A stretch of DNA of 64,000 bases from the NCBI GenBank assembly GCA_020152595.1, contig JAIGNY010004241.1, positions 2,501 through 66,500 on the forward strand, given 5' to 3'. This DNA comes from Chiridota heheva. Taxonomy: Eukaryota > Echinodermata > Holothuroidea > Apodida > Chiridotidae. Positions 1 through 12,600 of the stretch are shown one piece after another. The number at the start of each line of letters is the position of its first letter. Position 1 is the stretch's first letter. Made by a program: the position numbers and the translations under genes. The notes beneath the pieces are model-generated. The model made no database searches, had not been told where the DNA came from, and saw only the letters and a program-made list of their open reading frames with translations.

Positions 1-5
1 CCAAT

Positions 6-800
6 ATGTCTGATACTGAAGAGACTGCTTCCTCCAGTAACCTCCAATTTTCAAATGGCTTCATCCCTTTCACATATGTTCCTACTGACATACGTGTCCC
101 CCATTTCAGTGGTTGCCAGCTTAGCCCCAACGACCCCACCTTTGCTGAATGGAAGGCCTAGTACTGATGACATTTCTCAACTTTTTAAACATTTGGAGGG
201 TATATATGGAGACAACACCCCAACCAATGGACTACTACGCCAGTTTTATTCCCGACGGCAATGGCAGTTGGAATCTGTGTGCCAGCATGCCTTGTCTATG
301 CAGCAGCTTGCCGCGAGGGTCACTGCAAAAGTTGAAAATGCTTTTCCTGACTTTGATGTGGCCTTCCGAGACGCAATTGTTGAGGGCCTGGGTAGCCATA
401 ACATTAAATTGGAGCTCCGTAGGGACATATGTAGAGCTATTGATGAATCATTTCAGGACGTGAAGCTGGAAGCGATCCAGTTGGAGAGGAAACAGCTTAT
501 CAGAGGTGGCTGCGGCCTCTATAATGCTTCCCTTAATTTTTCCTCCACTGTAAAACCTCCAGTTCCACATAATCCAGCTGCAGATTTAGATATTCAAAAG
601 CAATGTTGGAGACCCTAAAATCTGTAACAATGCAAGTGCAGAAATTGCAGCTTTGTATAGACAGAAATGGCCAGAGTGGCTTTACCCGCCGCCTAGGGCA
701 AAGAGGTCCGGTTAGACTTCACCCGACTGACTGTTTTGATCAAAATCGCCGACCAATTTGCAGAAAGTAGAAACAGGCTGGTCACATTGCCCGATATTGC
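6..800 (+). pseudogene. Gag-like gene, frameshifted, stop inside zinc knuckle
   Basis: Gag is the particle-forming protein of the retrotransposon. An ATG at 6 opens a short frame ending in a stop near 159; the reading then continues in another frame (to 618) with a helical, Gag-like stretch rich in Leu/Arg/Gln. Around 732-800, in a third frame, is a zinc-knuckle remnant of C-X2-C-X4-H-X4-C type, with the Gly-His pair and the last Cys readable. A TAG at 768-770 sits exactly where the second Cys should be. The two frame changes and this stop mean no full-length Gag can be made. The first part is assigned by position and general composition, the knuckle by motif. Confidence 0.7.
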
Positions 801-913
801 CCACAAAATGGACAAAACTCTAGTCCTGCCCCGTCAAACTAGCAAGGTCCACTGTTAAGAGCCATACAGTGGATTGTCTGTCACATGGCTAATCCCTTCC
901 ATCACCTGTTACA

Positions 914-1598
914 GCGGAAAATAGGAAAGAGCTGGTTGGGGGACACCTAGTGGTGGATGCCAAAATAAATAGCATACCTCTTCAGGCCTTACTTGATACA
1001 GGATCACAAGTCACAACCATTTTATAGAAATTCTTCTCTCAGCACGTCTGTCAGCACGCTGGGACTCGCAAGATACTTGATGTTCATTGGTTGAAAGTTA
1101 CGGCAGCTAATGGGTCGGAGTTAGCCACAAAGGGCTACATTAAAATGGACATCGAGGTTCTTGGCAGAAAATGTTCTGCAGTTCCCGTGCTAATAGTCCC
1201 CAATGAAGCTGTAACAGGGGTACCAGTCCTTTTAAGGACGAACCTCATTAGTCAGGTCATTGAAATTTTGAGAAATGTACGTAGAAACAATTTTTCCTGC
1301 CATGAAAAAGATTTCCGGGTTTGGGACAGGGTTATAAAGGCATGGAATACTAAAGTAGGTTCGGTTTCTGTTGATGGGCGGGTTGGATTTGCCAGGCCTG
1401 TAAGTAGACGGCCAATATATGTCCCTGCAGGAGAAGAAATTATCATTAAGGCAGTGTGTCGAACACCCCCAAAGAGGAACACATTTGTTGGCCTAGTCGA
1501 ACATTCTGAGGAAAATAACCTTTCCCAGGGTGTTGTAGTAGCCCGTGGTCTTGTTTCTGTCACAGATGGGTGGGTGCCCATCAGATTGTTAAATCTTA
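914..1598 (+). pseudogene. Retropepsin-like aspartic protease region of the gypsy element
   Basis: The catalytic triplet lies in the segment ALLDTGSQVTTI at about 986-1021, the usual Asp-Thr/Ser-Gly signature of retroviral-type proteases that process Gag-Pol. A TAG at 1025-1027 interrupts the frame only one codon after this motif. The same frame then stays open from 1091 to 1660 and holds the rest of the domain and the linker towards reverse transcriptase, including a second conserved stretch near 1225-1260. The frame is lost at the 58-bp tandem duplication beginning at 1541. Non-functional as it stands. Confidence 0.75.
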
Positions 1599-1656
1599 GC
1601 CCGTGGTCTTGTTTCTGTCACAGATGGGTGGGTGCCCATCAGATTGTTAAATCTAG
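1541..1656 (+). repeat. 58-bp tandem duplication that shifts the pol frame
   Basis: The segment starting GCCCGTGGTCTTG at 1541 is repeated, nearly identically, from 1599 (period 58 bp). 58 is not a multiple of three, so the protease/linker frame and the RT frame no longer match; the second copy leads into the RT frame. The near identity suggests it arose late in the life of the element. Confidence 0.9.
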
Positions 1657-2546
1657 GTGACCGAGACATTAAGATATACAGACACATGAGACTGGCCTCC
1701 ATATATGACATGCGTGACGTAGACATCGACCATGACAATGAAATGCAACCCATAGATGGGACAACCACCAACATACAAGTGACCAACACCAAGAAACAAA
1801 AAGACATTTTACACGCACTTGTTTGCACACTAGAAACAGAGCGGTCAGACTGCCTGAAGGACTTAGACATTAACGATAGTAAGCACACCAACCAACAGAG
1901 ACGGATGGTATCACTGTTACTGCACAAGCACTCTGACATCTTTTCTAAAAATGACGATGACTATGGACAAACTTCTACAATAGTGCATACCATACCAACT
2001 GGAGATGCTCCACCAACAAGGGAACGCTTTAGGCCTATACCCCCTCACCTATTTAAAGAAGTGAAAACACATATCCATTACCTCCTCCAAAAGAACATCA
2101 TCACGGAAAGTAAAAGTCCCTGGGCATCTCCTATTGTCCTTGTTAAAAAGATAAATGGGAGCATACGTATGTGTGTCGACTACAGAAAGCTAAATTGTAA
2201 GACCCACAAAGATTCCTTCCCTCTTCCCCGCATTGAAGAACTACTTGATGCCTTCGATAATGCAAAGGTATTTTCAACCTTGGATCTGGCAAGTGGTTAC
2301 TTCCAAATGACAGTTGATGACAAAGACAGGGAAAAGACGGCATTTACCACGCCATTTGGGCTGTTTGACTTCAAACGCATGCCATTTGGGTTATGTAATG
2401 CCCCTGCCACCGTCCAGCGCTTGATGGAAAGGTGCCTCGGTGATCAAAACCTGGACTCACTGCTGATTTACTTAGATGACATAATCGTATTTTCGGAAGA
2501 TTTTGGAAGTCACCTTAAAGACTCGACATGGTCTTTTGTCGCTTGA
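1632..2546 (+). pseudogene. Reverse transcriptase (fingers/palm) of the gypsy element
   Basis: The reading frame shows the whole set of Ty3/gypsy RT motifs: the entry motif SPWASPIVLVKK, the segment RMCVDYRKLN, the catalytic FSTLDLASGYFQ with its Asp, the substrate segment TPFGLFDFKRMPFGLCNAP, and the active-site YLDD near 2470. RT copies the element RNA into DNA. The frame breaks just after YLDDIIVFS at a run of A near 2515-2520, and the coding continues in the next frame from about 2528. Start 1632 is only the first ATG after the upstream 58-bp duplication, not a true start. Confidence 0.92.
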
Positions 2547-3682
2547 GAGAACACGGCCTTAAGATTCAGTTGGCCAAATGTCATCTTTTTCAGCAGAGTG
2601 TCACTTTCCTTGGCCATGTGGTTAGCAAAGATGGCTTAGCCACAAATCATGAGAAGTGTGAAGCCATTCACTCTTGGAAAACTCCAACTAGCATCAACAA
2701 GTTGCGCAGTTTTCTTGGCTTTGCAAACTATTACCGACGTTTTATAAAAGACTTTGCTAGTAATGCTCAGCCATTGTACGCTCAACTTCAGGTTTCTAAA
2801 GGTCAAAGGTCACCAGTGTGGTCAATGTGGACCCCAGAATGCGAGAAAGCATTCACGGATCTTAAGGGCCGATTGACATCTGCCCCTGTCTTAGCGTACG
2901 CAGATTTCACGAAGCCCTTCATCCTGTATACCGATGCAAGCAGCGACGGACTTGGTGCAGTTTTGGACCAGGTACAGGATGATGGCATAGAAAGAATTAT
3001 CGCATATGCTAGCAGGACCCTAAGAAGTGCAGAAAAGAATGATGCAAACTACAGTGTCTTTAAGCTGGAATTATTGGCGCTCAAGTGGGCCGTAACTACC
3101 AAGTTCAAGGACTACCTATTAGGGTCCAAATTCACTGTCTTTACAGACAACAACCCTCTGGTCCACTTAGACACTGCTCAGCTTACTGCAACGACACAAC
3201 GATGGATGGCAGGCTTGGCGAACTTTGATTTTGATATCAAGTACCGCCCAGGAAGGTCAAACAAAAACGCGGATGCTCTTTCCCACAAGCCTGGTCCGAC
3301 ATGCGAGGTGCATGACGACACAGGTCAAATACTGTCACTTGGGGCTTCACTTAACCAACTCATACCGACCATTCCAGCAATAACGCCACACGAAATTGGG
3401 TGTTTACAGGAGCAAGATGTTATAATTGCTCATGTTTTGCATTTTCTTCACAGAGATGTTAAACCCACAGTTCGTGAGTTAACAGGTGAAGAAAGAGAAA
3501 CCAGGAAATTGCTAAGAGAAAATTTATGTATTTTCGATGGTGTTTTATACCGGGAAATTTTTGATCCTATACTTCTTGAAGAAGTGTATCAATTAATCCT
3601 CCAAGGTCGTTACAAGGAGAAGTTCTTTAGAAGCGTCATGATGATGCAGGACATTTTGGTACTGAAAGGATACACAAACTAG
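2528..3682 (+). pseudogene. RT thumb/connection plus RNase H of the gypsy element
   Basis: Continuation of pol in a second frame. It contains the connection motifs FLGHVVSKDG and LRSFLGFANYYRRFI, followed by an RNase H domain: first catalytic Asp in ILYTDASSDGLGAVL (about 2925-2970), Glu in FKLELLALKWAV (about 3060), Asp in TVFTDNNPLVHL (about 3137), and the closing motif NADALSHKP with Asp. RNase H removes the RNA strand during reverse transcription. All expected acidic residues are present. After about 3300 the linker to integrase follows; the frame is lost near 3630, within the start of the integrase zinc-binding domain. Confidence 0.9.
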
Positions 3683-4215
3683 CATGCAGAAGGTACCTTT
3701 AGCCCTTTATGGCATAGCAGATTGAGGATTACTGCAAGAAATGTCAGAGATGCTGTTTGTGAAAGACAGCAGGGCAGAGGCGAGCGCTATTAGTGTCCAT
3801 ACACACATCACGCCCGCTAGAACTGGTCACCATGGACTTTTTGAAGTTACCTCAGTCCTATGAAGGTTATGAAGATGTCCTTGTTATTACGGACCATTTC
3901 ACAAAGTTAGCAGTTTCGGTCCCTACACGAGACCAAACAGCTGTAACAACTGCTAAGGCACTTTGGAGGAATTTCTTGCTGATGTATGGTTGCCCAGAAC
4001 GCCTTCACTTGGATCATGGGGCTAATTTCAAATCTGCCGTAATTCAAGAATTGTGCAAATTGCATAATATCAACAAAAGCAGAACAACACCATACCACCC
4101 GCAAGGTAATGGCCTTTGTGAGAGGTTTAATCGCACCCTCATTCAAATGATTGGAACCATGTCGGATGAGAAGAAACGTCACTGGATACTCCATCTCTCA
4201 GAATTGGTACAACAC

Positions 4216-5640
<1,425 letters not shown>

Positions 5641-5689
5641 AATATGAATCTTCTATCCTATTTAGAGAAAGACAGAAATCACATTATAT

Positions 5690-6170
5690 GGATGCCATGA
5701 AAGAAGATTCATATTTCTGCTGAATAAACGAGTTGAGGGACAGGGGCCCTTTAAGGCTACTGTCTTCGCCCTGGTACAGGATAAAGTTGCTGTCATTGGT
5801 ATTTATGTTACCCCAAGGTACAATGGTTTTTATAGAAAAAGATGCATCCATGCATCTTTTCGGCTGAATAAACAAGTTCAGGGACAGGGGCCCTTTAAGG
5901 CTACTGTCTGGGCCCCGGTACAGGATAAAGGTGTTGTCATTGGTATTTATAAGACCCCCAAGATATAATGGTTCCAATAGAAGAAGATTCATCCAAGTAT
6001 TTTTTGGATTGAATACCCCCCCCCCCCTTCCCCACCCCCTTTCCCTCCCTGAGTGGGTCCTGGTACAAGCATAAGTTGCTGTCATGGCTATGGCCAGCAT
6101 GAGTACCCTCTTGGGAGCATAATCCAACATATTTTGTCCGTGTATCTCTTCGGCTGAATAAATGCATTTC
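5690..6170 (+). repeat. Imperfect tandem repeat, unit about 143 bp, 2-3 copies
   Basis: The words GCTGAATAAAC and GGGACAGGGGCCCTTTAAGG recur near 5718/5740 and 5862/5882, and the first word recurs again near 6152. Units carry a shared tail about a CAGGATAAAG segment and TGTCATTGGTATTTAT. A C-rich run (C13) lies near 6017. No coding function is evident. Confidence 0.75.
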
Positions 6171-6401
6171 CCTATCTTCTATCTTGTGCCCCCTGGCTAC
6201 TGGTATAGGATGTGACCCGGCAGCTACATTGATTATTGAGTCCTGGGTCCAGATGTACATGACCCAACATTTGAGGCTCCCGGTCTCAAAGCAGGATCTG
6301 AGCTGCAATCAGTGGTTTCACCTTAGCGGATCATCAGGCAACTTAAGCTAAGTAATTATTCAGAACAGGTCAGCGCTTCTTCTTAGTACGGATGGGTGGT
6401 C

Positions 6402-7335
6402 TCATTTTATAATGGCGGCAGAGGACACTATCTCTAAACTTTTGTTGAGGAGGTTCTCTTTGGTTGCGTTGACAATGGCTAGTTTCTCCTTGGTGCATAG
6501 ATTGCATTGTACAGATAAATTCATTAGTGTGTTTGATTGTTTGACGATCGACCAGGAGATTTTAGAGTTTTCATTCTTTTCTTTTAGAGCCCAGATGAAT
6601 TTGAAAGCTATTTCGCTGGAATGTATTTTGGGTTTGAAGGACTTGTTATGGTTGTAGAACCGCTTCTTGAAGCATTCACCTGTCATGCCAATATATGAGA
6701 AGACAGCATCGTTTCTTAGCACTTGGGCTTTGTACACAATGGCTTCAGCCAAGCAAACTCTGTTTAGGTGGCAGTCACTTTTTGTGAGGGAATTGCAATA
6801 TTTTTGGGGGTGGTTGAGCTTGTTTGTGACAGTGTTTTCGAGTTGTGGCTCTGGATAATTGATTTGATGTTTTTTTATGCAACTCTAGCTCATTTTGATA
6901 TTGTTCTTGTTAAACATTTGGTGAAGTGTGGATGTGAGGGAAATGTTTGGTGATTAGCTTCAAAAGGGTATTCCCTACATATGTTTTTACTGTTCTGCTA
7001 AAAGGTGGCTGAAACCAAATGTCTTTTCTGCTACGGTTTTTGCGATTTTTGTGTTCGGCGCCTGGTGGCGGGGTGTATTTAAATTTGGGTTGATAGCCGC
7101 TGGCTATTAAGGCATTGTTAAAACGGTTGCATTGTGTGAGAGTTCTGAAAGGCGGTCCTTGGTGGCTCCTGTAATGTTGTGGATTATAGGGGCAGGGTGG
7201 TCTAACTGATGTTTATGAAAACCGGTAGGTCGTTGGGTTTCCTGTACGGATAGAAAGTGCCGGATGTAAAGTTTAGCGTAACATCTATATAGTTGACGAT
7301 CTTTAGGTTAGTTTGAATTGTAGTTTTGAGGTCAC
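6402..7335 (-). pseudogene. Penelope-like element: RT end plus GIY-YIG endonuclease
   Basis: Read on the minus strand from about 7335 down, the frame shows a Penelope-type RT C-terminal part (VNYIDVTLNF, PYRKPNDLPVFIN) and the linker segment DIWFQPPFSRTVKT, interrupted by stops and shifts. From 6752 to 6402 an open frame of 116 codons holds a GIY-YIG-like nuclease domain: YKA near residue 7, SYIGMTG at 19-25, Arg31, Asn-His at 34-35, the motif CNLCTKEKLAIV with the likely catalytic Glu near residue 85, and an LNKSLE end. Known: this RT plus GIY-YIG arrangement marks Penelope-like elements. The 5' part is missing. Confidence 0.82.
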
Positions 7336-7382
7336 AACAGACTACCAAAACATGCTAGCATTGGGGAATACATATATAAATA

Positions 7383-7391
7383 AATATATAT

Positions 7392-7471
<80 letters not shown>
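7383..7471. repeat. (TA)n microsatellite at the inner end of the right arm
   Basis: About 75-90 bp of alternating TA starting after a TACACACA segment. It mirrors the much longer tract at 4917-5640 beside the left arm, so (TA)n was probably part of the ancestral arm and expanded unequally. Confidence 0.97.
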
Positions 7472-7474
<3 letters not shown>

Positions 7475-7882
7475 TCAATTGCAAACCTGTGTCAACCACG
7501 ATTTAGACCACCAATTTAATATTTTATTTAAAAAAGTAATCATTTTCTTATCACTTTTGTATTATGATTTTTTTTTAAATTATAATTATTAAAATGCGAA
7601 AACCCAATGAAATATTACTCGCACGAGGTTAAAATGACGTGATTGTAAAATATCTAAGGAAACTCCTGACGCGGGAAATACTATTTGAAGCCGACGTGCA
7701 AGACGTCTTTTTGTGCTCTCCTTCGACCAATCAGAAGCCAGAAACGTATCATGTCATCTGATTTAGTGACGCTATTTTAAATGAAAAAACGAGGGTTAAA
7801 GTACCTGCCCCTACCAACGCAGTGGTACCATAGGAGTCATGCCATTGTTTTATACTTCTTCCGCCCTTATTTCTTCAATAAT
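7472..7882 (-). repeat. Right arm of the 3.7-kb inverted-repeat structure (empty SINE site)
   Basis: Reverse complement of the left arm at 4216-4916 minus the SINE. It keeps a single copy of the SINE target (complement of GGCTTCAAATAGTATTTCCC near 7690), which proves the SINE came after the two arms separated. A CCAAT-type box (CGACCAATCAGAAG) lies near 7726. Confidence 0.8.
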
Positions 7883-8022
7883 CAAACACATGCAAATACA
7901 ATGTTTTAACATTCTTCAATGCAACAATCAAGTCCCACAGACAATCCATCACTTTGCATTCGAGAGACCAAGATGGCTCAATCGATCAACGTAGCTTCCC
8001 AGCGTTCCATAGATGACGTCTC

Positions 8023-8436
8023 TCAGTAAATTAAGCACCTCCTCTTTTTCGAAGTCTTTGCTAACAATTTCTTTATTCCTCTTCCCAGCTCTGTGAAAAG
8101 GTCTTTCGCAAATGGATCTGTGATCAGCGGGCGTCGAATCTCTTTCACTTTGCCTCTCCTTTCTTCGACCTTCTCGATCAGGACGTTGACCTTTGTGGAT
8201 TGGGCTTTCAGCAAGTCATGTGTTATCTCCGTCATCGCTTTCATGAGTTTTGGCCAGTTCTTTTTCTCTTTAAACAAGAGAGAGTCTTCTTTTGTCGGCT
8301 TGAATTCGACGGTCGGTGCTGTTTCGGTCTGCTGAGAGTTTGTACTCTCTTCCACTCCCATCTGTTTCTTGGCCACTTTCAACAAATGTTCCAGTACTTC
8401 TCCTTCTTCATCCATGCCACATCCTTTAGGGGCCAT
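8023..8436 (-). CDS. Hypothetical protein, 137 residues, charged and helical
   Basis: Not recognised. The frame opens with ATG at 8436 and encodes a Lys/Glu-rich protein with heptad-like hydrophobic spacing in the middle and a basic end (KTSKKRR). Base composition matches the GC-richer Polinton zone. It may be an accessory gene of that element; Polintons often carry small unassigned ORFs. No membrane segment or known domain seen. Confidence 0.35.
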   Translation of the reverse strand: MAPKGCGMDEEGEVLEHLLKVAKKQMGVEESTNSQQTETAPTVEFKPTKEDSLLFKEKKNWPKLMKAMTEITHDLLKAQSTKVNVLIEKVEERRGKVKEIRRPLITDPFAKDLFTELGRGIKKLLAKTSKKRRCLIY

Positions 8437-8758
8437 AAACGCGGCGAGAGAACCTAAAGCGTTATACTGTAGAACGGTGATATGAAGTCTCCTCCGTCAG
8501 TATGTTCTCCGTATATGTCAGGGTCGCAAGAGTCGTCGCGCACCTACGCCTGATCTCTACCCTGGTAATTTTCGAAGGGGCCTTTGTCACTACCGGCGAT
8601 AAAGTTCTTATTACGTGGTTTCTTTGATGCCTGTGAATACGCCGGCGCTGCTATACGTTTTCGCCCTAAACACGTACTGTTGGTTGTTGCACAGGCTTAT
8701 CTCCATGTTGCTTCTTTGATGTCTGATAAGAGAATGAATCGAACTTGGCGACGACGAG

Positions 8759-8930
8759 TGAACACTCAATTACAATGACGGGGTCGTCGCTTGCGTATCG
8801 GTTATGATAGTAAGAATGCTATCACGAACGTTTAATATGACCCGGACGAGAACACAGGTACAACGTACGGACAGACATAACATCGACAACCAAGTCAATG
8901 TCGACGGCCTTTGATAACCAGTTGTGGTGC
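8759..8930 (-). mobile_element. tRNA-derived SINE, copy 2, lacking the tRNA head
   Basis: Reverse-strand match to the SINE body, from the segment next to GTGCACCACAACTGG to the TGTGTGTTCA-like 3' end. The tRNA-like 5' third is absent, as in a 5'-truncated insertion, and no target duplication was identified. About 10 percent of positions differ from the other copies by eye. Confidence 0.85.
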
Positions 8931-8949
8931 GACAACGCTTTCCTTATAA

Positions 8950-9510
8950 TGTTTTTTTTGGACTAATCAGAGCAAAGCAATGACGTTACAAGGTAATGGT
9001 GGCGCTCTTTCTAAATGAAAGGTTTAGAACGTATACGACTTAAAGATCTGTTTTTAATGATCGTATATTCAATACGGACTGTTACAACGTTTTTTCCAAC
9101 CAGGCATGAAAAAGTTCTGGCATGAAGGCGTACATTTCTCCATCTCTGTACAATCTACAACTGAAGTTTTGCAAAATCTTTAGCATTGCCTCTGATTCTT
9201 CATCGTGATGAAAAATAGGTGAAATACACGGGATCCAAGTGCTTTTCTCTATATCCAATTTCAACACTCAAACAGTTCAATTTCCGTAGCTTTTTGACAT
9301 AGACTTTTGCAAGCATAGGCCACCATAAGTGATTCCACACAAAAGCTAATTCTTTGTTTAGAATACCCATAGTTAACTGAATCAACTCAACTCTCATCTA
9401 CTTCTTTTATGTTTCTTTTTTGACCAATCAGAGCAAAGATGATGCCGAAGTGTTGGTGGTGGCGCCCTTTTATTAATCGTACGGGAAGATCGAAAGATCT
9501 GTTTGGATGA
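8950..9510. repeat. Two diverged direct repeats with CCAAT-like boxes (8950-9060, 9405-9510)
   Basis: Both segments follow the order: T-rich start, a CAATCAGAGCAAAG word (ACTAATCAG in the first, ACCAATCAG in the second), a GGTGGCGC word, and AAAGATCTGTTT. They flank the small minus-strand frames at 9082-9397. They could be promoter modules or ends of a smaller insertion inside the fossil element. Assigned by eye. Confidence 0.45.
9082..9397 (-). pseudogene. Unassigned minus-strand reading frames, frameshifted
   Basis: Two overlapping frames (ATG at 9397, stop near 9200; and 9267-9082) appear to be one coding stretch broken by a shift near 9195-9210. The first has a Trp-rich hydrophobic part (WNHLWWP), the second an acidic-aromatic part. 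I do not recognise the product. It sits between two direct repeats downstream of the polymerase relic. Confidence 0.3.
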
Positions 9511-9628
9511 CGCATTTGTCGTAGACCAGTCTGTAATCCTAGGTAATGTATCTGGTGAGAACTCTGCCCGGACCGTCTCTCCTAATGCTATATGGACAAT
9601 GGACAGGAACGATGAGTTCTTCGTCGTC

Positions 9629-12600
9629 TTAAGCTTCCCAGGCTCGGCCTTTTCCAGGATCCACATGATTTATAATGTTAATCATCGCCTGGAAGTTGAC
9701 CGATTGAATGGCGTTATGGTCCAACGTGATGCCTTTGACTTTGCACTCCCCTACAAGTACGGCGCCTGTTCTAGTCGAACGTACTTTGTAAGCGTAGTCT
9801 TTGGGCATGTGGAAAAAAAACTCGGTGGTGTAGCTCCCAGCACCGTTAAGTTTCTCCAGCTTGTCTGTCATGTCGCCGAGAAAGTTGCCGAGGGGTGCAT
9901 CGTAGGTTCGGGTCGACTGACGTAAATCACGGAATCCGTGTCGAAGTAAAGGACGCGCTCCCCAGTCGCTCGATGTAACTGTAGAGTTTGAGGTGGGCGT
10001 GAGCCGTGGTATGAGCTGCGTTGAAAATCTTCGTGTTGAGCGATACTTCGATGTACTCGTTCGTGTCGACCCATTGAATGCGAGCGGTGAATTCGTCATG
10101 AAACTGCACGTATTTCACCTCTTTCGATTTGCCCGTCAACAGCTTGTGGAATTTTTGCAAGAGTGTTGACAAATTCCGTCTTGCTAAGTGCACTTCGCTG
10201 TCGGAACTTTCCTCAAAAGGAGTTGAGCATCAATTGAGCTTTCCCTCGTTCTTGGCGATGCTGGCGTAGTCCAGTCTGATCCTTTCGCAGGCATTGTACT
10301 CGTCACTGTTCTTCGGTTTTCGCAGCCTTCTGGTCATCCGCTCGCTTCCTGTTTCATTTTCAGAAACGTATTGATGTAAACCGTGAACAAACCGGCCTCT
10401 CTCTTTTCAGGATCATACTGCACCGTCTCCTTGAAATTCCACACCTCGTCGATATGTAACATCTTGTACCCCATCGCTACAGCTTTCTGTAAGTCGCAGT
10501 TCACCCACGTCCCATAAAGCGCTCGCCCTTCTTTGGGGTGCTTACATCGTCCTTTAGCCAGAGGCTCTGCGCAGGTGGCACACAATGGAAACATGAGTTT
10601 TCCTCGACATCCGACCGGGAGTACGGGGTGGTACAGACCACGAGGAGGTAAGACGATGCAATTGATCAGTTCTTCGTAGTCACGTACGTCGGTCGTGTCC
10701 GGGGTTTTGATGATATCCGGAAGGCCGATAGGGTATTTACAATAATTGTTGACGTAAGGGTAGAGTGAGCAGGCGTCGACGTACTTGATCTCTTCATCTT
10801 CTTTGACGACTTGATGAAGCTTGATGTCATTGGTCTCGGGACTGAAGAGGCTCGATCAGTTCCAAGTTATCGACGAAGTATTTTATCTGCGGGTTTCTCT
10901 CCAGCTCGTCTCGGAACTTGCATTCCCAGATTTCCACTAGTTGCTAGCCTTTACGAAGACCTTCGTTGTTCAACCAGTCTCGTTTACGGGTAAGTTTGTC
11001 GTGGACATCTTCGACGGTTGTTTCGAACCTCGGCAGCTTGTTTTCTCTGTTCAGGATGTAGGTGGGACAATCGTGCCACAAACAACCGTAGAACTCGTAG
11101 GCTGTCTTTGACGACTCATCTTACCCTTCTACTTTGTAAGAACTGATATGTTTTTCTCCTCCGGGAGATCAGGCGTGTTGCAGTTGCCGACCCTCTCGTT
11201 GCTTGATCAACTTCAACCATTGAAGGGCTTTCACGAATTGGATAACATTCTCGTATCCCGAATGAGAAACCAGGGCGATCGTATCGGTATGAAGGGTCTT
11301 TTGTGGAAGATGCGCATGCAGGACATGAAAATAGTGATGCATTTTTCGAAGAGATCTTCGCCTGTAGTTTCAACAAAGTCTTTTCGGAAACGCAAACATC
11401 CTAGCCGGAGTAGTTCTACATCGCTGCAACAGTACTGGTACATTTCACGAGCCATGTCAAAAGTTTTGTTCGTCTGTCCTTTATACCATAAGAGAAAAGC
11501 TTTGCGTCGAGCAGCTTTCATGTGATCAGGATTGTAATTTCGACTGCATTCCAAGGACCGACGTAATTTTCGGTGAGCTGAGTGTTGAAATGGTACCAGA
11601 AATAACCCTTCTTCTTTTCCGTCAACCCAAACGTTTTGGGAAAAGAAGAGAGAGAGGAGCCGTAATAAAGTTACACGAATCGATGATCCTCAGGGTCGTG
11701 GCACCTTTCTTTTTCTTGTTCCTAGCTTTTTCTTTGAAGTCGATGCTTATCAGGTTGGCTCTGTTCATCACAACGTTGAGACACGTTCCGATGTTATTCA
11801 TGTGATCAAGAATAAAATGACCGTCGTATCCATTCATGTTATGAGCGATGGCGGTGCTCTCTTTGTTTTCTGGAGAAACCAACCAACTACAAAAGTCTTT
11901 TTGAGTGTTTCGTTCGGAGAAGACGTGTTCTTGTTTATAACACATGAGGCACAATCTTGGTAGATATCTTCGTTTTGGATACAGTTCAAACAAACACGAT
12001 GTGCTATACAATAGTTTGGTACCTATAAATATCCTCCGTTGTCAAGCTTGTCTTCCTGCATGCATTCGAAATAAAAAAAAACCCTGTAATTCAGAGAAAG
12101 GCTCTACACTTCCATCAGCTCGTCTTACAGGCCGAGAATATTACGAGTTTCTTCTTCGTCGTCGTCGACAAGTACCTCTCCTCCTCCTCTTCCTCCTTTG
12201 ATCGTTTGCATGAAAGAAAAATGTTTGTACGATTGGTGACTCTCACAGTTTCTGCAGTAACGTTGACCGCATTTGTATTGACCTTTGACGGTTACTTCAC
12301 AAGTAGTGCAACAACGGCTGCGTGGGCAGATCGTGCGCGGTGTTGTTTTAGTTTTGGGTTTGATAGTGACTTTGGTTCTTTTTGGGATCCTTTTATGATT
12401 TACAAAACAAGTCGGACTCTTGAAGGATCGGTCGCAATCTTCACATTGTATCATTCGGTTTACTGGCATTCCTTTTTTTTTGCATTGAAACAACATTCGC
12501 AAACCTTGTGGCAGCGATGGTGGTCGAAGATTTTGTACCCTTTATCACAAATGTCACAGAAGTAATGGGTATCCAGTAGTCCCGGAAGTGAATTGACCAC

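Larger units (their letters stand above)
1..4215 (+). mobile_element. Decayed Ty3/gypsy-type LTR retrotransposon, internal region
   Basis: Domain order gag, aspartic protease, reverse transcriptase, RNase H, integrase on one strand is the Ty3/gypsy order. Each domain is recognisable by motif, but the reading frame changes at least four times and several stops interrupt it, so this is a dead copy. The gag ATG lies at position 6, so the 5' LTR would be outside the window. The 3' end is cut inside the integrase near 4215, where the inverted-repeat structure begins; no 3' LTR is seen. Seen: motifs and breaks. Known: domain order of the family. Inferred: truncation by the neighbouring structure. 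Confidence 0.9.

Noticed and set aside
246..428. Minus-strand frame opposite gag
   Set aside because: Shadow of the Gag coding strand; no independent support.
8950..9510. Terminal repeats of the Polinton
   Set aside because: The two segments are direct, short and only about 350 bp apart; Polinton ends should be inverted and flank the whole element.
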